This document shows, in pieces, positions 1 through 7,312 of a DNA stretch of 13,735 nt. This stretch comes from SLRI01 sp964528705. GTDB lineage: Bacteria > Pseudomonadota > Alphaproteobacteria > Geminicoccales > Geminicoccaceae. The stretch lies in NCBI GenBank assembly GCA_964528705.1, contig CAZGUW010000116.1:1-13735 (forward strand). The letters run 5' to 3'. A model generated the notes under the pieces. That model saw only the letters and a list, made by a program, of their open reading frames with translations. It made no database searches and was not told the DNA's origin. Each line of letters starts with the position of its first letter. The stretch's first letter is position 1. Both the position numbers and the translations under genes were made by a program.

Positions 1-1
1 A

Positions 2-274
2 CCCGACGACCTCCTCCTGCACTACGCCAGGCTCTACGGCACGCGGGCGCGCACCCTCCTCGACGGCGCCGGCAGCATGGCCGATCTCGGCCGGCACTTC
101 GGCGGCCTGCTCTTCGAGCGCGAGGTCGCCTATCTCCGCCGCCACGAATGGGCCAGGACCGCCGCCGACATCCTCGACCGGCGGACCAAGCACGGCCTTC
201 ATCTTTCGCCCGCCGAGCGTCAGGCCTTCGAAGCCTGGTGCGAGAACCGGCAGAGCGCACCCTCCAATGCCTGA
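2..274 (+). CDS. glpD: GlpD-type glycerol-3-phosphate dehydrogenase, C-terminal part (5' end outside window)
   Basis: Only the last 90 codons are present; the reading frame is open from base 2 to the stop at 272-274. The visible part is the helical C-terminal domain of FAD-dependent GlpD-family dehydrogenases, with the typical order RLYGTRA, then LL.GA, then DLGRHFGGLLFEREVAYL, then EWARTAADILDRRTKHGLHL. Family members oxidise sn-glycerol 3-phosphate to dihydroxyacetone phosphate at the membrane and pass electrons to quinone. The catalytic and FAD-binding parts lie upstream and cannot be checked. The gene overlaps the kinase gene by 8 bp (ATGCCTGA), so the two are probably translationally coupled. 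Because its neighbours are a sugar kinase and an aldolase, a relative such as erythritol-phosphate dehydrogenase (EryB, also of this family) is an alternative to true GlpD. Confidence 0.85.
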   Translation, partial: PDDLLLHYARLYGTRARTLLDGAGSMADLGRHFGGLLFEREVAYLRRHEWARTAADILDRRTKHGLHLSPAERQAFEAWCENRQSAPSNA

Positions 275-1493
275 AGCGCCCTGCACCTTGGGCATTGATT
301 GCGGCACTTCCGGCCTCCGGGGGGCGGTCGTCTACGCCGCCGGCGCCGTCATCGCCACCGCCCACCGCCCGTTCCCGGCCGGCACCACCGAACCGGCAGT
401 CTGGGCCGAAGCCTGCGACGCCGTCATCGCCGAGCTCGCCCCCGCCGCCCCGATCGCCGCCCTTGCCATCGACGGCACCTCGGGCACGCTTCTCCTCACC
501 GATTCGGGGGGCGAGCCGCTCGGCCCGGCCCTCCTCTACAACGACGCCTCCGCCGCCGACCTCGCCCCGAAGATCGCCGAGCTCGCACCACCAGAGAGCG
601 CCGCGCACGGCGCCACCTCGCCGGCCGCCCACCTGCTCCGCTTGCAGGAGCGCAATCCGCAGGCCGTCCACGCCCTGCACCAGGCCGACTGGCTCGCCGG
701 CCGGCTCACCGGAAGCCTTGGCCGAAGCGACGACAACAACGCGCTCAAGCTCGGCTGGGACCCCGTCCGGCGCGAATGGCCGGTCTGGCTCCTGACCCTC
801 GGCATCCGGCCGCACCTCCTCCCCGACGTCGTCGAGCCCGGCACGCCCCTGGGCGAGGTGCGCCAGGGGCCGCTAAAGGGCTCGCGCGTCGTCGCCGGCA
901 CCACCGACGGCTGCGCATCCTTCCTCGCCACCGGCGCCTCGGCGCCGGGCGACGGGGTCACCGCCCTCGGCACCACGCTCACCATCAAGCTCCTCTCCGC
1001 CCGGCCCATCTTCGCCCCGGCCCACGGCATCTACAGCCACCGCCTCATGGGCGCCTGGCTCGCCGGCGGCGCCTCGAACAGCGGCGGTGCTGCGCTCCTT
1101 CGCTACTTCCAGGCCGACGAGATCGAGGCTTTGACCCCCGGCCTCCGCCCCGACGCGCCCCTCGACCTCGACTGGCATCCCCTGCCGGGCACGGGCGAAC
1201 GCTTCCCGCTGGCGGATCCCGCCATGACCTTCGAGCCCGCCGACATCCCCGAGGACCGCACCCGCTTCCTCCAGGCCCTCATGGAAGGCATCGCCCGCGT
1301 CGAGGCCCTGGCCTACCAAAAGCTCCAGGACCTCGGCGGCCCGCCGCTCGGCTCGGTCCGCACCGTCGGCGGCGGTGCGAAGAACGAGGCCTGGACCCGC
1401 ATCCGTGAGCGCCACCTCGCCGTGCCGCTGCTCCAGCCCCCCAGCACCGACGCCGCCTACGGCACCGCCCTCCTCGCCCGCAAAGGCATCTAA
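267..1493 (+). CDS. FGGY-family carbohydrate kinase, D-ribulokinase-like short form
   Basis: The 408-residue protein has the two-lobed FGGY kinase pattern. Near the N-terminus LGIDCGTSGLRGAVV (residues 8-22) is the phosphate-1 loop, followed by AIDGTSGTLLL and the sugar-contacting LLYNDASAA. GTTDGCASFLATGA carries the likely catalytic aspartate (D214), and TALGTTLTIKLLS followed by WLAGGASNSGGA builds the second ATP-binding lobe; VGGGAKNEAW is the C-terminal ATP motif. At about 410 residues it is shorter than xylulokinase or glycerol kinase (about 500). This length and the motif wording match the D-ribulose kinase group known from cyanobacteria and plants. It should phosphorylate a ketose or polyol in the cytoplasm; the exact substrate is not readable. 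The ATG lies inside the end of the upstream gene. The downstream aldolase suggests that the phosphorylated ketose is then cleaved. Confidence 0.85.
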   Translation: MPEAPCTLGIDCGTSGLRGAVVYAAGAVIATAHRPFPAGTTEPAVWAEACDAVIAELAPAAPIAALAIDGTSGTLLLTDSGGEPLGPALLYNDASAADLAPKIAELAPPESAAHGATSPAAHLLRLQERNPQAVHALHQADWLAGRLTGSLGRSDDNNALKLGWDPVRREWPVWLLTLGIRPHLLPDVVEPGTPLGEVRQGPLKGSRVVAGTTDGCASFLATGASAPGDGVTALGTTLTIKLLSARPIFAPAHGIYSHRLMGAWLAGGASNSGGAALLRYFQADEIEALTPGLRPDAPLDLDWHPLPGTGERFPLADPAMTFEPADIPEDRTRFLQALMEGIARVEALAYQKLQDLGGPPLGSVRTVGGGAKNEAWTRIRERHLAVPLLQPPSTDAAYGTALLARKGI

Positions 1494-1496
1494 AAA

Positions 1497-2468
1497 ATGA
1501 ACCAACTCAAGGCTCTCGCCGAGTTCTCGGCAAGGATCGGCAGCGACCCGGAGCAGGTGCAGGCGGGCGGCGGCAACACCTCGCTCAAGCTGGACGGCAC
1601 GCTCTGGGTCAAGGCCTCGGGCTTCTGGCTCGCCGACGCCACGCGAACCGACCTCTTCGTCCCGGTCGACACGGCCCGCGTCCTCGATGCCATCGACGGC
1701 GGCGACGAGGACGACGTGCGCGCCGCCACCATCGCCGACGAGAACCCTTCGGGTCTCCGCCCCTCCATCGAGACGAGCCTGCACGCCCTCCTGCCGCACC
1801 GCTTCGTCGTCCACACCCACTCGGTCCGGACGATCGCCATCGCCATCCGGGAAGACGCCGAGGCCCGCTTCGCCGAGCGCCTGGACGGTCTGAGCTGGGC
1901 CTGGGTACCTTACGTCTTCCCGGGCCTGCCGCTCACAAGGGCGATCCGCGCCGCCATCGATTCCAGGCCCATCGACGTCATCGTCATGGGCAATCACGGC
2001 CTCGTCGTCGCCGCCGACGATCTCGACGCCGCGGCCGGGCTCCTGGCCGAGGTCGAGCGCCGCCTCGACGCCCCGGCCCGGAAGCTGGATTCAGCCGCCC
2101 CGCCGGCTCGCGACAGCCTCAGGCCCGTCCGCCACGCCGCTGCCCACGCTTTGGCGCACGACGCAGGCATGCGCGAGCGGGCCGCCGCCGGCTCCTACTA
2201 CCCCGACCATGTCATCTTCCTCGGCCCCGCGGCCGCCACACCGGAAACCCGCCGCCCCGGCCAGCACCTCCTGCTCGTGCCCGGCGAAGGCGCCTATCTT
2301 CCGGCAGACGCCCAGCCCGCCGCCGACGAGCTGGCTCTATGCCTCGCGCTCGTCCTGGCCCGCGTGCCCGACGACGCCAGGCTCATCCGCTTCACCGCCG
2401 CCGAGGAGGCGGCCCTCCTCGGCTGGGACGCCGAGAAATACCGCCAGTCGCTCGAACGCCCGGCATGA
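1497..2468 (+). CDS. Class II aldolase/adducin-family protein (zinc sugar-phosphate aldolase)
   Basis: The 323-residue protein carries the class II aldolase fold in its first ~200 residues. QAGGGNTSLK is the phosphate-binding turn, RPSIETSLHALLPHR contains the likely catalytic acid (E92), HTHS gives zinc ligands H106 and H108, and NHGL gives the third, H167. The wording resembles the aldolase half of the bifunctional rhamnulose-1-phosphate aldolase/dehydrogenase (YuxG/RhaD-like) rather than small FucA or AraD. The remaining ~120 residues are a C-terminal extension without a dehydrogenase domain, containing SYYPDHVIFLGP, LLVPGEGAYL and a closing AALLGWDAEKYRQ. Such enzymes cleave ketose 1-phosphates to dihydroxyacetone phosphate and an aldehyde. 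The ATG follows the kinase stop by 3 bp with no clear own ribosome-binding site, so translation probably depends on coupling. Substrate unknown. Confidence 0.82.
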   Translation: MNQLKALAEFSARIGSDPEQVQAGGGNTSLKLDGTLWVKASGFWLADATRTDLFVPVDTARVLDAIDGGDEDDVRAATIADENPSGLRPSIETSLHALLPHRFVVHTHSVRTIAIAIREDAEARFAERLDGLSWAWVPYVFPGLPLTRAIRAAIDSRPIDVIVMGNHGLVVAADDLDAAAGLLAEVERRLDAPARKLDSAAPPARDSLRPVRHAAAHALAHDAGMRERAAAGSYYPDHVIFLGPAAATPETRRPGQHLLLVPGEGAYLPADAQPAADELALCLALVLARVPDDARLIRFTAAEEAALLGWDAEKYRQSLERPA

Positions 2469-2472
2469 AGGT

Positions 2473-2745
2473 CTAGCGCTCGCGCACGACCTCGTAATCC
2501 GCCTCGATCACCTGCCCGCGCCGCGGCCCCTGCCGGCCGGTGCCCGGCCGCCCACCAGCGCCCGTCTGGCGCTCCATGTCCGCGAGCTGCTTGCCGAGCC
2601 GCCAGCGCGCATAGGCAATGCCCCCGGCCGCGACCAGCGCTATCGCGAAGACCAGCGCCAGCACGAACGGCAGCAGCAGAATGCCCAGGGCCAGCCCGGC
2701 GATCCCCAGAACGGCAGCCACGATGGGCTGCAACAGCGACTGCAT
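2473..2745 (-). CDS. Small membrane protein of unknown function
   Basis: A 90-residue protein with a continuous hydrophobic stretch at about residues 8-47 (PIVAAVLGIAGLALGILL, then VLALVFAIALVAAGGIAYA), long enough for a two-helix hairpin. A basic, glycine-rich linker and the C-terminal sequence GQVIEADYEVV follow. That ending resembles the acidic tail of short conserved membrane proteins in alphaproteobacteria, but I do not know a function. The frame can be extended upstream to 2841. I chose the ATG at 2745 because GGAG lies 6 bases before it and the added N-terminus looks non-native; an ATG at 2757 is the next option. Its stop is 4 bp from the end of the convergent aldolase gene, and its start faces the thiamine-diphosphate enzyme gene across about 125 bp. 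Confidence 0.65.
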   Translation of the reverse strand: MQSLLQPIVAAVLGIAGLALGILLLPFVLALVFAIALVAAGGIAYARWRLGKQLADMERQTGAGGRPGTGRQGPRRGQVIEADYEVVRER

Positions 2746-2870
2746 CGGCATCTCCATGGTTTCACCAGAATATGGGGCGAAGATCGGCCGCTGCGAGGTC
2801 TGGCGTCGCCCGCAGTTGTCGGCCATGCCTGCGTGGTGCACACAACGGCCATGATCAGCGGGGGAACGGC

Positions 2871-4523
2871 ATGAACGGCATCGACTACATCGCGGAGATC
2901 CTGAAGCAGGAAGGCGTCGAGTGGCTCGCCTGCTTCCCGAGCAATCCCCTGATCTCGGCCGCGGCCCGGATCGGTATCCGCCCGGTCGCCTTCCGCCACG
3001 AGCGCGGTGCCGTCATGGCGGCCGACGGCTACAGCCGCATCAGCGACCGGCAGCGCTTCGGCGTCGTCGCCCTGCAGTCGCAGGCCGGGGCGGAGAACGC
3101 CATGGGCGGCATCGCCCAGGCCAATGCCGACAACATCCCGATCCTGGTCTTCGTCGGCGGCAACGCCCTCGATCGCCTCTCGGTCCGGCCGAACTTCACG
3201 GCCGCGCGCAACTACGAGGGCTGGGTCAAGCGGGTCGAGGCGATCTACACCCCGGACCAGGTCGGCGACGTCATGCGCCGCGCCTTCCACGCGCTCCGCA
3301 ACGGCACGCCCGGCCCCGTCGTCGTCGAGCTCACCGTCGATGTCTGCGCCCGCGAGGTCCCCGAAGCGGCCCGGACCTACCAGTCACCGAAGCTCGTGCG
3401 GCAGCTTCCGGGCCGCGCCGAGATCGAGGCCGCCGCCGACGCCCTCATCAGCGCCAAGAAGGGCCTTATCTGGGCCGGCGCCGGCGTCCTCTTCTCCGGC
3501 GCCACTACGGCACTCCGTGAGCTCGCCGAGCTCACCGCCACCCCCGTCTTCTGCACCATGCCCGGCAAGTCCGCCTTCGACGAGCGCCACCCCCTGGCGC
3601 TCGGCGCCGGCAGCGGCACCACCACCGGCCCCGCCCACCAGTGGCTCACCGAAAGCGACGTGCTGCTGGCGCTGGGCAGCAGCCTGACCCGCACGCCCTA
3701 TGGCCAGAAGATCCACCCCGGTAAGACCCTCGTCCACAACACCGTCAACCCGGATGACCTGAACAAGGACGAGGCCGCCGATATCGGCCTCGTCGGCGAC
3801 ACGCGCCTGACCATCGAAGCCCTCATCGCCTGCATCAGGGAGAAGACCGGGGGTAGGGGCTGCGGCGACCGCGCCGCCATCGAAGCCGCCATCTCCAAGG
3901 CCAGGGAAGAGTGGCTGGCCGAATGGAACCCGATCCTCGCCGCCGACGAGGAGCCCATCAGCTACTACCGCGTCATCCAGGCCCTGAACGACACGCTCGA
4001 CCTCGAGAACAGCATCGTCACCCACGACGCCGGGGCACCCCGCGACGTCATTGTGCCCTTCTACAGGGCCACCACGCCGCACAGCTATGTCGGCTGGGGC
4101 AAGACCACCCACCTCGGCTTCGGCATCCCCCTCGTCATCGGCGCCAAGATGGCCGAGCCCGACAAGTTCTGCCTCAACCTCATGGGCGACGGCGCCTTCG
4201 GCATGTCCGGCACCGACATCGAAACCGCCGCCCGCTCCGGCGCCGCCATCACCACCGTCCTCCTCAACAACAGCGCCATGGCCACCTACACCGGCCCCAC
4301 CCAGGGCAATATCGGCCCCGAAGCAAGGCAGCGCTACGGCGTCTCCACCATGCACGGCGACTACGCGAAAATCGCCGAAGCCATGGGCGCCACCGGCATC
4401 CACGTCACCAGACCAGCCGACCTCGAACCCGCCCTGAAGGAAGCTCAGCGCCTCAACGCCACCGGCCAAACCGTCCTCATCGACGTCCGCGCCAATGTTG
4501 AAGACCGTCGGTCGAGGTTCTGA
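2871..4523 (+). CDS. Thiamine-diphosphate-dependent enzyme, acetolactate synthase-like superfamily
   Basis: The 550-residue protein has the three-domain layout of the superfamily. The N-terminal PYR domain (about 1-170) contains FRHERGAVMAADGYSR, whose glutamate E44 is the expected cofactor-activating residue, and QSQAGAENAMGGIAQA. A central domain (about 190-330) follows. The C-terminal PP domain carries the GDG...NN diphosphate/Mg site (GDGAFGMSG at 439-447, N466-N467). It should be a cytoplasmic decarboxylase, ligase or synthase acting on a 2-keto acid. No acetolactate synthase small subunit or other ilv gene is beside it, so a biosynthetic IlvB role is unlikely; the substrate is unknown. 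The frame is open back to 2772, but the ATG at 2871 has GGGGGA about 6 bases upstream and starts the conserved fold (MNGIDYIAEILKQEGVEW). It is divergent from the small membrane protein gene. Confidence 0.82.
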   Translation: MNGIDYIAEILKQEGVEWLACFPSNPLISAAARIGIRPVAFRHERGAVMAADGYSRISDRQRFGVVALQSQAGAENAMGGIAQANADNIPILVFVGGNALDRLSVRPNFTAARNYEGWVKRVEAIYTPDQVGDVMRRAFHALRNGTPGPVVVELTVDVCAREVPEAARTYQSPKLVRQLPGRAEIEAAADALISAKKGLIWAGAGVLFSGATTALRELAELTATPVFCTMPGKSAFDERHPLALGAGSGTTTGPAHQWLTESDVLLALGSSLTRTPYGQKIHPGKTLVHNTVNPDDLNKDEAADIGLVGDTRLTIEALIACIREKTGGRGCGDRAAIEAAISKAREEWLAEWNPILAADEEPISYYRVIQALNDTLDLENSIVTHDAGAPRDVIVPFYRATTPHSYVGWGKTTHLGFGIPLVIGAKMAEPDKFCLNLMGDGAFGMSGTDIETAARSGAAITTVLLNNSAMATYTGPTQGNIGPEARQRYGVSTMHGDYAKIAEAMGATGIHVTRPADLEPALKEAQRLNATGQTVLIDVRANVEDRRSRF

Positions 4524-4531
4524 AAGCCAAA

Positions 4532-4554
4532 GCGGGGGAAATGATTTCCCCCGC
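4532..4554 (+). terminator. Perfect 10-bp hairpin, probable terminator after the ThDP enzyme gene
   Basis: Arms GCGGGGGAAA (4532-4541) and TTTCCCCCGC (4545-4554) pair perfectly around a TGA loop, starting 8 bp after the stop codon. The downstream strand has no immediate T tract (TTT and TTGTTGTT come 15-25 bases later). On the opposite strand the stem is followed by TTTGGCTTT, so it may act in both directions or mainly protect the 3' end. Confidence 0.6.
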
Positions 4555-4631
4555 GCCCCCTCGGGACTTTGGGTTGTTGTTCGGGACAAGTTGATGCACG
4601 CTGGTAGGATAATCAGTTAGGGGTGGAAGGA

Positions 4632-7079
4632 ATGGCGCCGCCCAAGGTCTTCATCTCCTATGCGCACGAGGATCGCGCTTGGTGCGAGCGGTTTCAGCAG
4701 CACCTCGGCGGACTGAAGCATCAGGGCCGGCTCGCCGTCTGGGCCGACGACCAGATCATGGCCGGCGCGGAATGGGACCCTGCCATCCGCAAGGAGCTCG
4801 ACGAGGCGGCGATCATCGTGCTCATCGTCACCCCTGCCTTCCTCGGCTCTGCCTTCTGCCAGACCGTCGAGCTGAAGCGCGCCATGGAGCGCCATGGCGA
4901 CGGCGGCGCCCGCGTCATACCGATAATCGCCGAACACTGTTATTGGAACAGCCTGCCGATCAGCGAGCTCCAGGCCCGCCCGCAGGACGAAAAGCGCAAT
5001 CTTCTGCCCCTCCGTGCTTGGCCGGACCCCAATGTTCCGCTGACGGCCATCGTGCGCGAAATCCACCGGCTGATCGGACCAGCCGAACCGGGCGCTGCAG
5101 CCGAATCGCCCGAGCCTGCCGCAGGACGCACCCACCTTCTGCATCGTCGCCGCACATTTTTCATCGGCCGCGACCGCGAAAAGCAGCAGCTCAAGGAACG
5201 GCTCGCCGGCGGCGGTCGGGCGACGATCTGCGCGGTCGCCGGCATGGGTGGTGTCGGCAAGACCGAGCTGGCGCTGCAGGTGGCGGGCGATCTCGGCGAG
5301 CGCACTTTCTCTGACGGCATCGTCACCGTCGATCTGCTGGGCATCCCCGATCCGACGGCCGCCGCCACAGCACCCCAGTCACCCGTGGCCGCCATGCGGC
5401 AGGTCCTCGTCCATTTCGACCCCACGACGAAGCCGCTAGAGGAAGCCGACGCGCTGGCGGGTGCCTATCGCCGGGCTCTCGTCGGTAAGAACCTGCTCCT
5501 GATTCTCGATAACGCCCGCGATGCAACGCAGGTCACACCGCTCCTGCCGCCTGAGCCGGTGGCGCTGCTGGTCACCAGCCGGACGCATATCGCGCTTCCG
5601 GAGGGCCTGATCCTCGACCTCGACACGCTCGACCCGGGCGACGCCCTTGCGCTGCTGAAGGAGGAGATCGGCGCGGCGCGGCTGCTGGACGACGCCACGC
5701 TCGCCCGTTTCGCCGAGCTTTGCGGCTACTTGCCGGTGGCCCTCCTCGCCATCGCCGGCACCATCAAGACCAGCCAAGCGCGCGGCCCCCAGCAGCTTCT
5801 TACCCGCCTGGAAGCCGACCGTTCCAAGGGCCTGACCGGCGTGCTCGACCGCCTGCGGCCGAGCGTCGAGGCGCTGGCCGAGGACGACCCCGACCTCGCC
5901 CGTCGCTTCGCCCGCCTCGCCGTGTTCGCCGGCGACTTCGCCATCGAGGCAGCGGCCTACGTCTGGGACGTCGACGAGGACATCACCTGCGACGGAATCG
6001 ATGAACTGCTGAAGCGCTCCCTGCTGTTGCCCGCCGCGAACGACAGCCCGGAGCTGCGCTTTCGCCTCCACGACCTGATCCGCGAGATCGCGGCCGATCG
6101 CCTGGGCGACGATGCCGATGCAGCGGCGCTGCTCCACGCGACATTCTACAGGGATCTGCTCGCCCGCTGCCAAGACCTCTACCTCTCCGGCTATGACAGC
6201 GTGCTCAAGAGCCTCGACCTGTTCGACCGCGAGCGCGCCGAGATCACGGCCGGCCAGCGCTGGGCGATGCTACAAGCGGACAACGAGAATACCGCCGCTC
6301 CACTAGCCGCCGACTATCCGGATGCCGGCATCGACGTCATCGAGCTGCGCCTCGACTGCCGCACCCGGATCGTCTGGCTCGAGGTGGCGATCGTCGCCAG
6401 CCGCCGCCTTGGTGATAGAGCACGCGAGGGCGCGGCGTTGGGCAATCTCGGCCTTGCATGGGCCGAACTTGGTGAGATGCGCAAGGCCATCGAGTTTCAC
6501 GAAAAGAATCTCGTGATCATGCGGGAGATTGGTGGCCGGCGTGGCGAGTGCTATGCGCTGGGTAATCTCGGCATTGCCTGGAAGAACCTCGGCGAGCCAC
6601 TGAAAGCCATGGGGTATTACGAGCAGAGTCTTGTGATCGCGCGGGAGATCGGTGACCGGCGGGGTGAGGGCAATGCGCTGGGTAATCTCGGCAATGCCTG
6701 CGAGTACCTCGGCGTGTCGCGCAAGGCCATAGAGTATCAAGAAGAGACTCTCGTGATCGCGCGGGAGATTGGCGACCGGCGCCGTGAGGGCAACGCGCTG
6801 GGCAATCTCGGCCTTGCTTGGGCAGCCCTCGGCGAGGCACGCGAGGCCATCGGTTTCTACGAGCAGAATCTCGTGATCATGCGAGAGATTGGCGACCGGC
6901 GCGGCGAGGGCAATGCGCTCCGGAACATGGCCGATGCGTACGAGCAGTTAGGCGATCGGGAGGCGGCGTTGGCCAAAGCCAAAGCCGGGTTCGTCATCTT
7001 CCGGGCGATCGAGCATCCCTATCTGCCGCAAGGTGCCGCCTGGCTCCGCGAACGCGGCGTCGATCCGGACAGTCTCTGA
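4632..7079 (+). CDS. TIR-NB-ARC(STAND)-TPR protein, NLR-like, probable anti-phage immune receptor
   Basis: An 815-residue single-gene receptor. Residues 1-150 are a TIR domain: KVFISYAHEDRAWCERF, then VWADDQIMAGAEWD, then IIVLIVTPAFLGSAFCQTVE, with E80 at the position of the NADase glutamate of catalytic TIRs. Residues ~175-490 are an NB-ARC ATPase: FIGRDRE entry, P-loop GMGGVGKT (204-211), Walker B LLLILDNARD (288-297), LLVTSRT (312-318), a GLPL-like CGYLPVALL and an MHD-like LHD (479-481). Residues ~598-797 are five 40-residue TPR units. In such proteins the repeats sense a ligand, the ATPase oligomerises and the TIR effector fires, typically depleting NAD+; this is inferred. A GTG at 4623 gives a 3-residue longer protein; I prefer the ATG at 4632 because AGGGG (4619-4623) lies 8 bases upstream. 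A weak GATAAT (4608-4613) could be a -10 box. The gene stands alone with terminator-like hairpins on both sides. A signalling or regulatory role is the alternative. Confidence 0.88.
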   Translation: MAPPKVFISYAHEDRAWCERFQQHLGGLKHQGRLAVWADDQIMAGAEWDPAIRKELDEAAIIVLIVTPAFLGSAFCQTVELKRAMERHGDGGARVIPIIAEHCYWNSLPISELQARPQDEKRNLLPLRAWPDPNVPLTAIVREIHRLIGPAEPGAAAESPEPAAGRTHLLHRRRTFFIGRDREKQQLKERLAGGGRATICAVAGMGGVGKTELALQVAGDLGERTFSDGIVTVDLLGIPDPTAAATAPQSPVAAMRQVLVHFDPTTKPLEEADALAGAYRRALVGKNLLLILDNARDATQVTPLLPPEPVALLVTSRTHIALPEGLILDLDTLDPGDALALLKEEIGAARLLDDATLARFAELCGYLPVALLAIAGTIKTSQARGPQQLLTRLEADRSKGLTGVLDRLRPSVEALAEDDPDLARRFARLAVFAGDFAIEAAAYVWDVDEDITCDGIDELLKRSLLLPAANDSPELRFRLHDLIREIAADRLGDDADAAALLHATFYRDLLARCQDLYLSGYDSVLKSLDLFDRERAEITAGQRWAMLQADNENTAAPLAADYPDAGIDVIELRLDCRTRIVWLEVAIVASRRLGDRAREGAALGNLGLAWAELGEMRKAIEFHEKNLVIMREIGGRRGECYALGNLGIAWKNLGEPLKAMGYYEQSLVIAREIGDRRGEGNALGNLGNACEYLGVSRKAIEYQEETLVIAREIGDRRREGNALGNLGLAWAALGEAREAIGFYEQNLVIMREIGDRRGEGNALRNMADAYEQLGDREAALAKAKAGFVIFRAIEHPYLPQGAAWLRERGVDPDSL
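6421..7020 (+). repeat. Five 120-bp tandem units coding the TPR array
   Basis: Units begin at 6421, 6541, 6661, 6781 and 6901, with exact 120-bp period and no indels. Conserved landmarks recur at the same offset: GGYAATCTCGGC in the first half, and GTGATC followed by GCGRGAGAT and GGYGACCGGC in the second half. By hand count units two and three (6541 and 6661) differ at 24 of 120 positions. The first four units are alike along their length; the fifth diverges in its second half and serves as the capping helix. Each unit encodes one 40-residue TPR of the form ALGNLG...LGE..KAI...EQ.LVI.REIGDR. Confidence 0.9.
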
Positions 7080-7113
7080 CTCGCCCGCCGTCCGCTAAAA
7101 AACCGGATGGGCG

Positions 7114-7133
7114 CGGGAAGGCGTGCCTTCCCG
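7114..7133 (+). terminator. Hairpin downstream of the TIR-STAND gene
   Basis: CGGGAAGGC (7114-7122) pairs perfectly with GCCTTCCCG (7125-7133) around a very short loop, 34 bp after the stop. It is followed by ATTCTTCCTCTCCC, a pyrimidine-rich but not T-only tail. This is a plausible intrinsic terminator isolating the gene from the repeat region. Confidence 0.6.
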
Positions 7134-7159
7134 ATTCTTCCTCTCCCGAGCCCCATCGC

Positions 7160-7304
7160 TGTCGCGTTATATGCGACAGCGGCCTTGGGTTGTCGCGTTA
7201 TACGCGACAGTTGGGCGGCAGGTGTCGCATTATACGCGACAGTTGGGCTCGGGGTGTCGCGCTATATGCGACAATTTTCTCAGGTTGTCGCGTTATATGC
7301 GACA
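7160..7304. repeat. Array of five 19-bp inverted repeats (TGTCGC-N7-GCGACA) at 31-32 bp spacing
   Basis: Copies lie at 7160-7178, 7191-7209, 7223-7241, 7255-7273 and 7286-7304. All five have identical 6-bp arms TGTCGC and GCGACA around a 7-bp AT-richer centre (GTTATAT, GTTATAC, ATTATAC, GCTATAT, GTTATAT); consensus TGTCGCRYTATAYGCGACA. Start-to-start distances are 31, 32, 32 and 31 bp, about three turns of DNA, so all copies face the same side of the helix. Linkers are 12-13 bp, and three copies are followed by GTTGGG. The first copy extends to 9-bp arms (7157-7181). This looks like binding sites for a dimeric protein loaded cooperatively; as RNA each copy would form a small hairpin. No gene for a binding protein is adjacent. 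Confidence 0.9.
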
Positions 7305-7312
7305 GTTGGGGG

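Noticed and set aside
148..1408. Long arginine/proline/serine-rich frames overlapping the kinase gene, and similar ones across the window
   Set aside because: They are out-of-frame shadows typical of GC-rich DNA; the kinase frame carries all FGGY motifs.
2815..2853. GTTGT...ACAAC inverted repeat and duplicated CGGCCATG in front of the ThDP enzyme gene
   Set aside because: The arms are 5 bp and the direct repeat 8 bp in GC-rich sequence; too weak to call an operator without comparison to relatives.
2772..2870. 33-codon N-terminal extension of the ThDP enzyme
   Set aside because: The extension has no homology-like content and no ribosome-binding site; the ATG at 2871 has a good one and begins the conserved domain.
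7160..7304. CRISPR array
   Set aside because: The repeats are only 19 bp and the spacers 12-13 bp and partly alike (GTTGGG start), unlike CRISPR repeats and unique spacers of about 30 bp; no cas genes are present.
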